Of a DNA stretch of 64,000 nt, positions 46,322-55,791 are shown in pieces. How positions within the stretch are numbered: position 1 is the first letter of the stretch; each line of letters opens with the position of its first letter. The notes beneath the pieces are model-generated. The model saw only the letters and a program-made list of their open reading frames with translations, did no database searches and was not told where the DNA came from. Source of the stretch: Hasllibacter halocynthiae (lineage in GTDB: Bacteria > Pseudomonadota > Alphaproteobacteria > Rhodobacterales > Rhodobacteraceae); the NCBI RefSeq assembly GCF_003003095.1, contig NZ_PVTT01000002.1:496001-560000 (forward strand), written 5' to 3'. The translations under genes were made by a program, and so were the position numbers.

Positions 46322-48931
46322 ATGGCACCGACGCCGATGATGGCGCAGTACCTGCGGATCAGGGAGGAAGCCGGGTCGGCCCTCCTCTTCTATCGCATGG
46401 GCGATTTCTACGAGCTCTTCTTCGAGGACGCGGAGGTCGCCGCGCAGGCGCTCGACATCGCGCTCACGAAGCGCGGCCAGCACGAGGGGCGCGACATCCC
46501 CATGTGCGGCGTGCCGGTCCATTCCGCCGAAGGCTACCTTCAGCGGCTGATCCGCGCAGGCCACCGCGTCGCCGTCTGCGAGCAGACCGAGGACCCCGCC
46601 GAGGCGAGGAAACGCGGCTCCAAGGCCGTCGTGAACCGCGAGATCGTGCGCCTCGTCACCCCCGGCACGCTGACGGAGGACGCGCTGCTCGACGCGCGGG
46701 CCGAGAACCTCCTCGCGGCCTTCCACCGGGTCCGGGACGAGGGCGCGCTGGCTTGGGTCGACATCTCCACCGGCGCGTTCACCGTGGCGGAGGCGCGGGA
46801 CCTGCCGCCCCTTCTCGCCCGCCTCGCGCCGGTCGAGGTCCTCGTCTCCACCGATTTCGAGGCGGCCATGGCCGAGACGGTCGAGACCGCGGGCGCCACC
46901 CTCACCCCCCTTGCGCCGTCGAGCTTCGACTCGACCGAAGGCGAGGCGCGCACCGCCAGGCTCTTCGGGGCGAGGGATCTCGGGGGCTTCGGCAGCTTCA
47001 CCCGCGCCCAGATCGGCGCGATGGGGGCCCTGGCCGACTGGCTGGAGATCACGCAGCGCGGCGCGCTCCCCCTCCTGCGCCCGCCTCGGCTGGAGCGGAG
47101 CTCGGGCGCCATGTCGATCGACGCCCCCACCCGCCGTTCGCTGGAGATCGCCGAGGCGCAGGGCGGCGGCCGCGCGGGATCGCTGCTGGAGGCGGTGGAC
47201 CGCACCGCGACGGCGTCGGGCGCGCGCCTCCTCGCCCGCCGCCTCTCGGCGCCCTCGACGGAGGTCGCGGTGATCCGCGCCCGGGCAGACGCGGTCGAGG
47301 CGCTGGCTGGCGACGCCGCCACTCGCGAGCGGTTCCGCGACGCGCTGCGCGCCGCGCCCGACCTCGACCGCGCCCTGTCGCGGCTGGCGCTGAACCGCGG
47401 CGGGCCGCGCGACCTCGCGGCGATCCGGGGGGGGCTGGAGTCGGCCCTGATCCTCGAGGGCGTGGCCCCGATGGACCTTCCGGACCTCCTCCGGGACGCC
47501 TTGGCGGACCTTCACGACCACAACGCCGTCTTGAACACCCTTCGATCCGCCCTCGTGGCCGAGCCGCCGCTCCTCGCGCGCGATGGCGGCCTCGTGGTCG
47601 AGGGCGCGGACGCCGAGCTGGACGAGGCGCGCGCTCTCCAGCACGACGGCCGTTCCGTGATCGCGGGGATGCAGAAGGACTACGCCGAGCGCACGGGCAT
47701 CGCCTCGCTGAAGGTCAAGCACAACAACGTCCTCGGCTACTTCGTCGAGACGACCGCGACCCATGCGGAGGCGATGCTCGCGCGGGACGACTTCATCCAC
47801 CGCCAGACGACCGCCTCGGCCGTGCGCTTCACCACGCCCGAGCTGTCCGAGCTAGAGACGAGGATCCTGAACGCCGCCGGCCGCGCCCAAGCCATCGAGC
47901 TGCGCATCTTCGAGCAGCTTCGCGCGCTGGTGCTGGACCGGGCCCCGGCGCTGCACGCCACCGCCGCCGCGCTGGCCGAGATCGACCTGGCGGCGGCCTT
48001 CGCGACCCTCGCGGTCGAGGGGGGCTGGACCCGCCCCTTGGTGGACGACTCGGCGGCCTTCGCGATTGAGGGCGGCCGCCACCCCGTGGTCGAGCGTGCC
48101 CTCCGCCGCGGCGGAACCCCCTTCGTCGCCAACGACTGCGACCTCGGCGGCCCCCGCGTTATCCTGCTGACCGGCCCGAACATGGCCGGCAAGTCGACCT
48201 TCCTGCGCCAGAACGCGCTGATCTGCCTCCTGGCGCAGACTGGCAGCTACGTTCCCGCCGCCGCGGCGCATATCGGCACGGTCGATTCCCTCCACTCCCG
48301 CGTGGGCGCTTCGGACGACCTCGCGGCGGGCCGCTCGACCTTCATGGTCGAGATGGTCGAGACGGCCGCGATCCTGAACCAGGCCGGCCCCCGGGCCCTG
48401 GTGATCCTCGACGAGATCGGGCGCGGCACGGCCACTTGGGACGGCCTCTCCATCGCCTGGGCGGTGCTCGAGCATCTCGAGGGCGTGAATCGCTGCCGCG
48501 CGATCTTCGCCACCCACTACCACGAGATGACGGCGCTCGCGGCCAAGCTGGATGGGGCCCGCAACGCCACCGTCGCGGTGCGCGAATGGGAGGGCGAGGT
48601 CGTCTTCCTCCACGAGGTCCGCGAGGGGGCGGCCGACCGCTCCTACGGGGTGCAGGTCGCCCGGCTGGCGGGGCTGCCCGCCTCCGTGGTGGATCGCGCC
48701 CGCCGCATCCTCGAGACTCTCGAGAACGGCGAGCGGGGGGCGAGGCCCGCCGCCCTTATCGACGACCTGCCCCTCTTCTCGAACGCTCCCCCGCCGCCGC
48801 CGCCCGCGAAGAGGGCCGGACCCGCCGAGGAGCGGCTGGACGCGGTCAATCCCGACGCCCTCACCCCGAGGGAGGCGCTGGACCTCGTCTACGAGCTGAA
48901 GGGATTGCTCAGCGCGCCATCCGGCGGATGA
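46322..48931 (+). CDS. mutS: DNA mismatch repair protein MutS
   Basis: 869 aa from ATG 46322. The mismatch-binding Phe-x-Glu equivalent is in LLFYRMGDFYELFFEDA near the start. The ATPase has Walker A GPNMAGKST (about residue 618), the DDLAAGRSTFMVEM segment and Walker B LVILDEIGRGTATWDG. It detects mismatches and recruits MutL. It stands between argS and the carotenoid cluster; its 3' end overlaps the convergent aldehyde dehydrogenase gene by 23 bases. Confidence 0.97.
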   Translation: MAPTPMMAQYLRIREEAGSALLFYRMGDFYELFFEDAEVAAQALDIALTKRGQHEGRDIPMCGVPVHSAEGYLQRLIRAGHRVAVCEQTEDPAEARKRGSKAVVNREIVRLVTPGTLTEDALLDARAENLLAAFHRVRDEGALAWVDISTGAFTVAEARDLPPLLARLAPVEVLVSTDFEAAMAETVETAGATLTPLAPSSFDSTEGEARTARLFGARDLGGFGSFTRAQIGAMGALADWLEITQRGALPLLRPPRLERSSGAMSIDAPTRRSLEIAEAQGGGRAGSLLEAVDRTATASGARLLARRLSAPSTEVAVIRARADAVEALAGDAATRERFRDALRAAPDLDRALSRLALNRGGPRDLAAIRGGLESALILEGVAPMDLPDLLRDALADLHDHNAVLNTLRSALVAEPPLLARDGGLVVEGADAELDEARALQHDGRSVIAGMQKDYAERTGIASLKVKHNNVLGYFVETTATHAEAMLARDDFIHRQTTASAVRFTTPELSELETRILNAAGRAQAIELRIFEQLRALVLDRAPALHATAAALAEIDLAAAFATLAVEGGWTRPLVDDSAAFAIEGGRHPVVERALRRGGTPFVANDCDLGGPRVILLTGPNMAGKSTFLRQNALICLLAQTGSYVPAAAAHIGTVDSLHSRVGASDDLAAGRSTFMVEMVETAAILNQAGPRALVILDEIGRGTATWDGLSIAWAVLEHLEGVNRCRAIFATHYHEMTALAAKLDGARNATVAVREWEGEVVFLHEVREGAADRSYGVQVARLAGLPASVVDRARRILETLENGERGARPAALIDDLPLFSNAPPPPPPAKRAGPAEERLDAVNPDALTPREALDLVYELKGLLSAPSGG

Positions 48932-50297
48932 TCCGCTGCATGAAGGGCGGGTGCGGCGGGGCGAGCATCCGCATCCACGGGCCCCGCGCCACGTGCATCA
49001 CGCTGCGCTCGTGGGTGAACGCCTCCAGCCCGCTCGTGCCGTGATAGGCGCCCATGCCGGAAGTGCCGATCCCCCCGAAGGGCAGATCGTGCGCCGCGAG
49101 GTGGATCACCGGCAGCCCCGTCGCCGCCCCGCCCGAACGGATGCGCCGCAGGAGCGCGGCGGACGCCCCCCGGTCCGGCCCGAACGCATAGGCCGCGAGC
49201 GGCGCCTCGTCCCGCTGGCGCCTGAGGATATCCTCCTCGGAGCCGTACTCGAGGATCGGCAGGACCGGGCCGAAGATCTCCTCGCGCATCAATGCGATGC
49301 CCTCGGGCGGGCGCAGCACGACCGCGGGGGCGACATGGGGCGCCTCGGCGTCGAGGGCGCGGACATCGGCGCCCGCGCCCCGCGCCTCGTCCAGCATCGA
49401 GCGGATGCGGTCCCCGGCGCGGGCGTCGATCATGGCGGTGTAGTCGCCCGCCCCGCCGAGGAACCGGCCGGCCTGCCCGAGGAGCGCGTCCGCCCAGGCG
49501 GGCGCGGTACCCTCGGGCACCAGAAGGAAGTCCGGCGCCACGCAGGTCTGGCCGGCGCTGAACCACTTGCCCCAGGCGATCGGGGCGGCCTCCCGCACGG
49601 GATCGGCGCCCGGCATGGCGATGGCGGGGGACTTGCCGCCCAGCTCCAGCGTCACGGGCGTCAGGTGGCGCGCGGCCGCGGCGGCGACCTTGCGCCCGAT
49701 CTCCGTCGAGCCGGTGAAGAAGATGTGCCCCAGCGGCAGGTCGCAGACCGCCGCCGCGACGTCCGGCCCCCCGGTCACGACGGCGACCTCGTCCGGGGGG
49801 AAGACCTCCCCCAGCATATCCGCGAGAAGCTCGGAGGTCGCAGGGCTCCGCTCGGACGGCTTCAGGATCACCCGGTTCCCCGCCGCCACGGCCGTCGCCA
49901 GCGGCACGAGCGCGAGCTGCAGGGGATAGTTCCAGGGCGAGAGGACGGCCACCACGCCCTTCGGCTCGCGCCAGATCTCCGTCCGGCCGGGGACGGGCCG
50001 CACCACGCGGCGGCGGCGCGTGCGCGCCCATCGCGGCAGGACGCGCTTGAGGTGCCGGATCGCGTCGAGGGTGAAGCCGACCTCGGAGGTCAGCGTCTCG
50101 ACCTCCGCGCGGTGACCTTGGAAGTCCGAGGCGACGGTCCGGGCGATCTCGTCCGTGCGGGCGCGAAGCACGTCCATGAGGGCGTCCAGACGGGCGATCC
50201 GCTCGCGGACGGAAGGAACGGCGCCGAGGTCGAAGGCCCGCGCGAGGCGGTCGTGCGCCTCGCGAACCGGGTGGGGGATGGGCGCTCCGTCGGCCAT
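48909..50297 (-). CDS. Aldehyde dehydrogenase, likely C30 carotenoid aldehyde oxidising
   Basis: 462 aa from ATG 50297, overlapping the glycosyltransferase stop (TGATG). It has the class 3-like length, SPWNYPLQLALVPLATAVAAGN, catalytic Glu near 218 (LELGGKSP), Cys near 252 (GQTCVAPD) and EEIFGPVLPI. The C-terminus (MRMLAPPHPPFMQRIIRR) is amphipathic and may bind membranes. As last gene of an operon with CrtN-, CrtP- and CrtQ-like genes it is the natural candidate for oxidising the terminal 4,4'-diapocarotenoid aldehyde to the acid, as AldH does in Staphylococcus. That role is inferred from context; the enzyme class is certain. Confidence 0.85.
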   Translation of the reverse strand: MADGAPIPHPVREAHDRLARAFDLGAVPSVRERIARLDALMDVLRARTDEIARTVASDFQGHRAEVETLTSEVGFTLDAIRHLKRVLPRWARTRRRRVVRPVPGRTEIWREPKGVVAVLSPWNYPLQLALVPLATAVAAGNRVILKPSERSPATSELLADMLGEVFPPDEVAVVTGGPDVAAAVCDLPLGHIFFTGSTEIGRKVAAAAARHLTPVTLELGGKSPAIAMPGADPVREAAPIAWGKWFSAGQTCVAPDFLLVPEGTAPAWADALLGQAGRFLGGAGDYTAMIDARAGDRIRSMLDEARGAGADVRALDAEAPHVAPAVVLRPPEGIALMREEIFGPVLPILEYGSEEDILRRQRDEAPLAAYAFGPDRGASAALLRRIRSGGAATGLPVIHLAAHDLPFGGIGTSGMGAYHGTSGLEAFTHERSVMHVARGPWMRMLAPPHPPFMQRIIRRMAR

Positions 50298-51433
50298 CAG
50301 TTCATGTCGTAGAGGCGGCCGCGCCACTGCGCCTGCGCCCCCTTCCGCGCCCCGAGGAGGGCCGACCACTGGATCGCCAGCGTCACCGCCACGCCGACCG
50401 GATGGAGGAGGACCGCGAGCGGACGCTGCCGCACCTTCCACGCCAGCAGCGCCCGGGCGAGGAGGACCATCGCCGTCGTAAGCAGCGCCACCTTGGCGGC
50501 GTAGTCGGCCCCCGCCCCCCAGGCGACCAACGCGACCACGGGCGGCAGGATGTGCCCGCCGGCTAGCAGGACCGTCCAGATCGGCAGCGCGACGGGCTTG
50601 GCCATCCCTTCGGTCGCGTTCTTCGTGAACCCCGACCAGATGTCGGCCCAGTTGTCGTACATCCGCACCCGCGCCAGCGGCGTCGCGTCCAGGATGTCCG
50701 TGCGCCCCCCCGCCGCCCGCACGTTGCGCGGCAGGTTCAGGCCGTCGTGCATCCGGTCCCGGAACGCCTCGTGGCCGCCGGCGGCGCGGTAGGCCTCGGC
50801 CTCGACCAGCATGAGCTGCCCGCACCCTGCCGCGAACCCTTCCCCAGGCAGCATGCGGGCCATCGGGAAGGGCAGGTAGCCGAGGAGGAGGACGAGGATC
50901 TGGGGGATCGTCACGACCTCGCCCAGGGTCCGGGTGATCTGGCGCGGAAAGCCCGAGACGAGGTCGAGGCCGCGCGCGTCCATGTAGCCGGACATGCGCG
51001 CCACCGCGCCGGGCGCGAGACGCACGTCCGCGTCGAGGAAGAGGAGCCGGGGATGCCTCGCCGCGAGCGCGAGCTGGTGGCAGGCGTGCTGCTTGCCGTT
51101 CCAGCCCATGGGCAACGGCGCCCCGTGGATCAGACGGACGCGCCCGTCGCGCGCCGCGAACTCGCCCACGATGCGGTCCGTCCCGTCGGTCGAGCCGTCG
51201 TCGCAGACCACGACCTCGATCTGCGCCCCCTCCTGCGCCAGCACCGCCTCGAGCGCGGCGCCGATGTTGCCCGCCTCGTCCCGCGCGGGGATCAGGACCG
51301 AGACGGGCCGCGGGGTTCCTTCGGGCGCACGCCGGGGCACGCCGAAGATCGCCAGGTTCATGAGCGTCACGACGGCATAGAGCCCGCCGAGGGCGAGGCC
51401 GAGCGAGGCGAGGATGTTCAACGCGAGGATCAT
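50297..51433 (-). CDS. crtQ: Family 2 glycosyltransferase, CrtQ-like
   Basis: 378 aa from ATG 51433. One N-terminal membrane helix (1-30) is followed by a GT2 domain: SVLIPARDEAGNIG, CDDGSTDGTD (Asp78-Asp79), the metal-binding FLDADVRL (134-136) and the acceptor region FRDRMHDGLNLPRNVRAAGGRTD; two or three C-terminal helices and a final QWRGRLYDM tail follow. The WNGKQHACHQ segment and the tail resemble staphylococcal CrtQ, which adds glucose to diaponeurosporenoate. HpnI/HpnB-like GTs are the alternative. Its partner genes support the carotenoid role. Confidence 0.8.
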   Translation of the reverse strand: MILALNILASLGLALGGLYAVVTLMNLAIFGVPRRAPEGTPRPVSVLIPARDEAGNIGAALEAVLAQEGAQIEVVVCDDGSTDGTDRIVGEFAARDGRVRLIHGAPLPMGWNGKQHACHQLALAARHPRLLFLDADVRLAPGAVARMSGYMDARGLDLVSGFPRQITRTLGEVVTIPQILVLLLGYLPFPMARMLPGEGFAAGCGQLMLVEAEAYRAAGGHEAFRDRMHDGLNLPRNVRAAGGRTDILDATPLARVRMYDNWADIWSGFTKNATEGMAKPVALPIWTVLLAGGHILPPVVALVAWGAGADYAAKVALLTTAMVLLARALLAWKVRQRPLAVLLHPVGVAVTLAIQWSALLGARKGAQAQWRGRLYDMN

Positions 51434-51440
51434 GGTGCCC

Positions 51441-52205
51441 CTATGTGGTGTGGTCCATGATATGGTCCGGATCGTGGGCGCGCCCAGCGGCGCGGGCGGT
51501 CACGCGCTTCCAGGCCCCGTAGACACCGCCCACGCCGCGCCGTCCACCGAGGACCGGCTCGAACGCCGCGGGGTCGCGTTCGCGGGCCGCGGCCGAGAGG
51601 CGCTCCATCGTCTCGTCGAGGCCGCGTTGCAGGGCCGCCTGCAGGTTCCGTGTCCGCACGGCGCGGGGGACGTCTTTGGATGGCGGGGCGGCGACGGGCG
51701 CGCCGAAGGCGGCAAGCGCCTCGGGGCGCTTCTCGCCCCAGAACGGGTACTCCAAGGCCAGCGGCACCGCCACGGTGCCGGGCACCCGGGCCATCAGATG
51801 CGCCAGCCCCGCCCGGATCGGGACCGCCGCGCGGGGATCGGCGAAGGTGCCTTGCGCCGTCATCCAGAGCGTGCGCGCCGGATCGGCGAGAACGTGCCGC
51901 CCCACCTCGAGGAAGCGCGCCGCGCCCGCGCGGCTGCCGGGCTCCACGCCGAAGAGGCCGATCCGCTTCATGAAGCCGTACCGCTCCAGCGCCTCGGCGT
52001 CGATCGGGCCGAAGGTGGTGTGCCGGGGAAGGAACGTCGTCGTCAGGACGATGTGGAAGGCCGGGTCCCACCATGAAGGGTGGTTGGAGTAGACGACGGT
52101 CGGCGCACCCTCGGGCAGCGCGGGCAGGCCGGGCCGCAGGAGGCGGACGGCGCGGAAGCTCCGCGCCATCTGCCGGCGCATGACGCCCGCGAAGAACCGG
52201 CACAT
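51441..52205 (-). CDS. PlsC-type acyltransferase, probable carotenoid acylation step
   Basis: 254 aa from ATG 52205. It has the acyltransferase motif NHPSWWDP (His42, Asp47), then FGVEPGSRAGAARFLE and LWMTAQGTFADPR, typical of the 1-acyl-glycerol-3-phosphate acyltransferase superfamily. It lies 7 bases before the crtQ-like gene and 65 bases after the crtP-like gene. In staphyloxanthin synthesis a fatty acid is added to the sugar by CrtO, an unrelated small protein; here a PlsC-like enzyme may fill that step. A general lipid role is the alternative. Confidence 0.78.
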   Translation of the reverse strand: MCRFFAGVMRRQMARSFRAVRLLRPGLPALPEGAPTVVYSNHPSWWDPAFHIVLTTTFLPRHTTFGPIDAEALERYGFMKRIGLFGVEPGSRAGAARFLEVGRHVLADPARTLWMTAQGTFADPRAAVPIRAGLAHLMARVPGTVAVPLALEYPFWGEKRPEALAAFGAPVAAPPSKDVPRAVRTRNLQAALQRGLDETMERLSAAARERDPAAFEPVLGGRRGVGGVYGAWKRVTARAAGRAHDPDHIMDHTT

Positions 52206-52270
52206 ACGGGGCGAGCGCAGGGCGACCGGATCGTCTGCGGGCGGCCCGGCGCGGGGCACGGGGGGGAGGC

Positions 52271-53788
52271 CTACTCGGCCGCGACGGCCGGAGCATTGGC
52301 CGCCGCGTCCCTGTCGAGGCTGTCGGCCGCGATCCAGCCCGACATCAGCGCCATCGGCATCCCCGGCCCCGGATGGGCGGACCCGCCAGCGAGGTAGAGG
52401 TCCCGCACCTGCCGCGAGCGGTTGCCCGGCTTGAAGGCTCCGTTCACCTTTCCATGGCTGACGAGGCCGTAGATCGCCCCGTCCAGCACCTTGTAGCGGT
52501 CGTGGATGCTCTGCGGGGTCAGCGCGCGCTCGACGACGATCCGCTCCTCCAGATCCTCCATCCCGGCGGCGCGGGCGAGCTTGGACATGATCTTCGCCCG
52601 CTCGCCGGGCAGCATCGCCTCCCAGTCGTGACCGTCCCTCAGATGCGGCGTGTGGACGAGGACGTAGAGCGCCTCGCCCCCCTCGGGCGCGACGCCAGGC
52701 TCGGTCCGGGCAGGGGCGGCGATGTAGGCGGTCGGGTCGGGCGCCGGCACGCCTTGGTCGTAGATGGCCGCGAACTCCTCCTCGGGGTCGCGCGAGAAGA
52801 CGAAGTTGTGATGGGCGAGATGGTCGTAGGCTCGGTCGAGCCCGAGATAGAGCACGATGCCCGAGCAGGCCGCCTCGCGCTTGCGGTAGCCGAAGTCGCG
52901 CCAGGCGTCGCCGCCGACCAGTTCGCGATAGGTGCGCACCGAATCCATGTTCGAGACGACCTTGTCGAAGCGCATACGCTCGCCGTCCGCGACGACCCCG
53001 ACGGCCCGGCCGTCCTCGACGTCGATCCCAGTCACGTCGACGCCCGTCCGGTAGTCGACGCCCAACTCCTCGCCCAGCCGGGTCAGCGCCGTCGGCACGG
53101 CGCGGGTGCCGCCGATCGGGTACCAAACCCCCTCGCCCTGCTGCATCTGCGCGATCCCGCACAGCACCGCCGGAGAGGCCAGGGGCGACGAGCCCACGTA
53201 TTGGATGAAATGCTCCAGCATCTGCTGGACACGGGGGTCGCGCACGTCCTTCTTGATCTGCCCCGCCACCGTGCGGTGCATCCGCAGCGCCATCACGTCG
53301 GACAAGGTGGCGAGGTTCATGTTCTGCTTCAGGTTCATCGTGTCGCGGATGTCCTCGACCGAGCGCCAGAAGAAGAACCGGTCCGACACGTCCGAGAGGC
53401 GGTCCGCCACCTCCATGAACCGCTGGAAGCCCGCCTCGTCCGCGGGGGAGAGCCTGCCGATCTCGCGCGCGGCCTCGGCGGGATCGTCCCGCAGGTCGAG
53501 GACCGTGCCGTCGTCGTAGAAGCAGCGCCACTGCGGATCGAGGCGGCGCAGGTCCAGATAGTCCGTCATGTCCCGCCCGGCTTCGGCGAACACGCGCTCC
53601 AGCACGCGGGGCATGGTCAGGATCGTGGGGCCCATGTCGAAGCGGAAGCCCCCCTCCTCCAGCTCGGCCGCCTTGCCGCCCAGCCACTCGTTCTTCTCCA
53701 GCAGCGTGACCTTGTGCCCCCGCGCCGCGAGCGTCGCCGCGGCGGCGAGGCCGCCGAGGCCGCCGCCGATGATGCCGACCGTGCTCAT
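52271..53788 (-). CDS. crtP: CrtP-like diapocarotenoid oxygenase (CrtI superfamily)
   Basis: 505 aa from ATG 53788 (ATGA overlap with the crtN-like gene). The FAD-binding IIGGGLGGLAAAATLAARGH opens the protein. Compared from memory with staphylococcal CrtP it shares FDMGPTILTMP, MLEHFIQYVGSS, LAHHNFVFS, GAIYGLV and the C-terminal LYLAGGSAHPGPGMPM. CrtP oxidises the terminal methyl group of 4,4'-diaponeurosporene to an aldehyde. A second desaturase is the alternative, but the paired presence with a distinct CrtN-type gene favours oxidation. Confidence 0.83.
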   Translation of the reverse strand: MSTVGIIGGGLGGLAAAATLAARGHKVTLLEKNEWLGGKAAELEEGGFRFDMGPTILTMPRVLERVFAEAGRDMTDYLDLRRLDPQWRCFYDDGTVLDLRDDPAEAAREIGRLSPADEAGFQRFMEVADRLSDVSDRFFFWRSVEDIRDTMNLKQNMNLATLSDVMALRMHRTVAGQIKKDVRDPRVQQMLEHFIQYVGSSPLASPAVLCGIAQMQQGEGVWYPIGGTRAVPTALTRLGEELGVDYRTGVDVTGIDVEDGRAVGVVADGERMRFDKVVSNMDSVRTYRELVGGDAWRDFGYRKREAACSGIVLYLGLDRAYDHLAHHNFVFSRDPEEEFAAIYDQGVPAPDPTAYIAAPARTEPGVAPEGGEALYVLVHTPHLRDGHDWEAMLPGERAKIMSKLARAAGMEDLEERIVVERALTPQSIHDRYKVLDGAIYGLVSHGKVNGAFKPGNRSRQVRDLYLAGGSAHPGPGMPMALMSGWIAADSLDRDAAANAPAVAAE

Positions 53789-55356
53789 TCCGCGGCCTCC
53801 TTGAACTTCGGTTGGGTTGGAAGTTGATCGGGCAGGGCGTCCGCGTCCAGCCCCAGGTCCTCAGCCGCGAGGCGCGAGGCGATGCGCGCGCTCTCGAAGA
53901 TGGTCGGCAGGCCCGAGCCGGGATGCGTGCCGCCCCCCGTCAGGTAGACGCCGTCCACGTCCTCGAACCGGTTGCGGGGCCGCCAGTGCAGCATCTGGCC
54001 CAGGTTGTGCGCGAGGTTGAAGGTCGCGCCTCGGAAGATGCCCATCTGCGTCTGCCAGTCGGCGGGGGTGATCATCCGCTCGGTCCTGATGCGCGGGCGG
54101 ATGTCGTGGCCGGTCAGCTTGGAGAGCCGGTCGAGGATCTTCTCGCGGTAGACCGGGCCCAGCGCCTCCCAGTCCTCGGGACCGGACAGGTTGCCCGTCG
54201 GCACGAGGACGTAGAGCGTGGAGTGCCCCTCCGGCGCCAGCGTCGGGTCGGTGACGGAGGCGTTCTGGACGTAGATCGTCGGATCCTCCGGCGCGCGGCC
54301 CTCGTCGATCTCCTGGATGTTCTTCAAGTAGTCGTCCGACAGGTGGATCGTGTGGTGGCTCACGTCGTCGAGCCGCCCCTCGATCCCGAGATAGAGCATG
54401 AAGGTCGAGCAGGAGTACTTCTTGGAGTCCACCTTCGCATCCGTCCACCGCCGCCGCTTCGCGTTCGGGATCAGCTTCGGGATGGTCGAGGCGAAGTCGC
54501 CGTTCACGATCACGGCATCGGCCTTCAGCACCTCTCCGTTCACGCGGACGGCCCTGGCCTTGCGGCCCTCGAACTCGATCTCCTCGGCGGGGGCGCTCAG
54601 GCGAATGTCGACGCCCATCTCGCTGGCCACGCGCGCCATCGCGCGGGGGATCGCGTTGCAGCCACCGATCGGGTGGAACACGCCGAACCCGTACTCGACA
54701 TGCGCGACGATGGTGAAGAGGGACGGGCACTTGAACGGGCTCATCCCGAGGTACTTCGACTGGAACGAGAAGGCGAGGCGCAGATCGGGGTGCTTGAAGA
54801 AGCGCCGCAGGTCCTGGTCCACCGTCAGCCAGGGCCGGAACAGCGGGAACGCCTTCACCATGTCCATGCGCGCCAGATCCCGGGGCCCGAGGAAGGGGCG
54901 CTGGAGGATCGGCTTGAAGGCGGCGAACTTGTCGATCTGCTCCTGCAGGTAGGCAGGCACGTTGCGGGCGTCGTCGGGGTCGATCTTCGCGGCCTCGGCC
55001 TTCAGCCGCTCGACGTCCGGGGTGGCGTCGAAGGTGTTCCCGTCGTCGAACTGCAGCCGGTACATCGGGTCGAGCCGCTTCAGCTCGACCTCCTCGAAGA
55101 GGTCGCGCCCGCAGGCCTGAAACACTTCCTGCAGCACCTCGGGATAGAGGTAGAAGGTCGGGCCGTAGTCGAAGGTGAACCCGTCCTGCGTGAACGAGGC
55201 GGTGCGCCCGCCCACGCGGTCCTCGCGCTCGAGCAGGGTGACGCGCGCGCCCGCCGCGCGCATCAGCATCGCGGAGGCCAGCCCCCCGGGGCCGGCGCCG
55301 ATCACCACGACGTCCCTCGTTTCCTGTTGCCCGCTCGCGCCGGTCATGGCGTTCAT
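53785..55356 (-). CDS. crtN: CrtN-like squalene/diapophytoene desaturase (CrtI superfamily)
   Basis: 523 aa from ATG 55356, one base into the DUF2141 stop (TGATG); a second ATG at 55347 is possible. FAD motif VVVIGAGPGGLASAMLMRAAG. It resembles staphylococcal CrtN through FDYGPTFYLYPEVLQEVFQACG, SCSTFMLYLGIEG, LSDDYLKNIQEIDEGRAP, DPTIYVQNASVTDPTLAPEG and LYVLVPT. It would desaturate a C30 backbone to 4,4'-diaponeurosporene or diapolycopene. As no CrtM is encoded here but HpnCDE are, squalene is the likely substrate. Confidence 0.85.
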   Translation of the reverse strand: MNAMTGASGQQETRDVVVIGAGPGGLASAMLMRAAGARVTLLEREDRVGGRTASFTQDGFTFDYGPTFYLYPEVLQEVFQACGRDLFEEVELKRLDPMYRLQFDDGNTFDATPDVERLKAEAAKIDPDDARNVPAYLQEQIDKFAAFKPILQRPFLGPRDLARMDMVKAFPLFRPWLTVDQDLRRFFKHPDLRLAFSFQSKYLGMSPFKCPSLFTIVAHVEYGFGVFHPIGGCNAIPRAMARVASEMGVDIRLSAPAEEIEFEGRKARAVRVNGEVLKADAVIVNGDFASTIPKLIPNAKRRRWTDAKVDSKKYSCSTFMLYLGIEGRLDDVSHHTIHLSDDYLKNIQEIDEGRAPEDPTIYVQNASVTDPTLAPEGHSTLYVLVPTGNLSGPEDWEALGPVYREKILDRLSKLTGHDIRPRIRTERMITPADWQTQMGIFRGATFNLAHNLGQMLHWRPRNRFEDVDGVYLTGGGTHPGSGLPTIFESARIASRLAAEDLGLDADALPDQLPTQPKFKEAAE

Positions 55357-55766
55357 CAATAGTACCTCATGCTGAGCGTGAGCCGCCCGCTTCCGTTGAT
55401 CTGGACGGCCGCGTCCGAGAAGCGCGGCGGGCCCATCCGCAGGGGTGCGTCCCGCGAGAAGCCCAGCCCCTCGGAGGGGCGGAAGCCCCGGCGGTTCAGA
55501 TTGCCATCGTTGTTCTCGTCGTGGAAGGCCTGCACCGCGTAGACGCCCGCCGGCACGTCCCTGACCACGACGACCTCTCCGGCGGGCGCGGTGGCGGTGT
55601 AGGGGCAGTCGGGGCGCGTGAAGCTGCTCTCCGGGCAGACGGCGACGCGGACGACCCCCAAGCCCGAGCGCAGGTCCGTCACCTCCACCGTCACGTCGGC
55701 CGCGAGGGCCGGCGCGGCGAAGGCTAGCGTTCCGACCACGAGGCCGGTCATACTGTCCCAAGGCAT
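55356..55766 (-). CDS. DUF2141 domain protein, exported
   Basis: ATG 55766 gives 136 aa (an in-frame ATG at 55796 adds ten residues; one at 55751 removes five). A signal peptide ends near APALAA. The DUF2141 beta-sandwich follows: VTVEVTDLRSGLGVVRVAVCPESSF, VVVRDVPAGVYAVQAFHDENNDGNLNRRGF with the acidic DENNDG loop that probably binds calcium, and EGLGFSRDAPLRMGPPRFSDAAV. It is first in the leftward crt operon and probably acts in the periplasm or outer membrane. Its role in carotenoid deposition or transport is a guess from position. Confidence 0.85.
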   Translation of the reverse strand: MPWDSMTGLVVGTLAFAAPALAADVTVEVTDLRSGLGVVRVAVCPESSFTRPDCPYTATAPAGEVVVVRDVPAGVYAVQAFHDENNDGNLNRRGFRPSEGLGFSRDAPLRMGPPRFSDAAVQINGSGRLTLSMRYY

Positions 55767-55791
55767 AGGCACACCTTTCTCTCCCGGTGGG

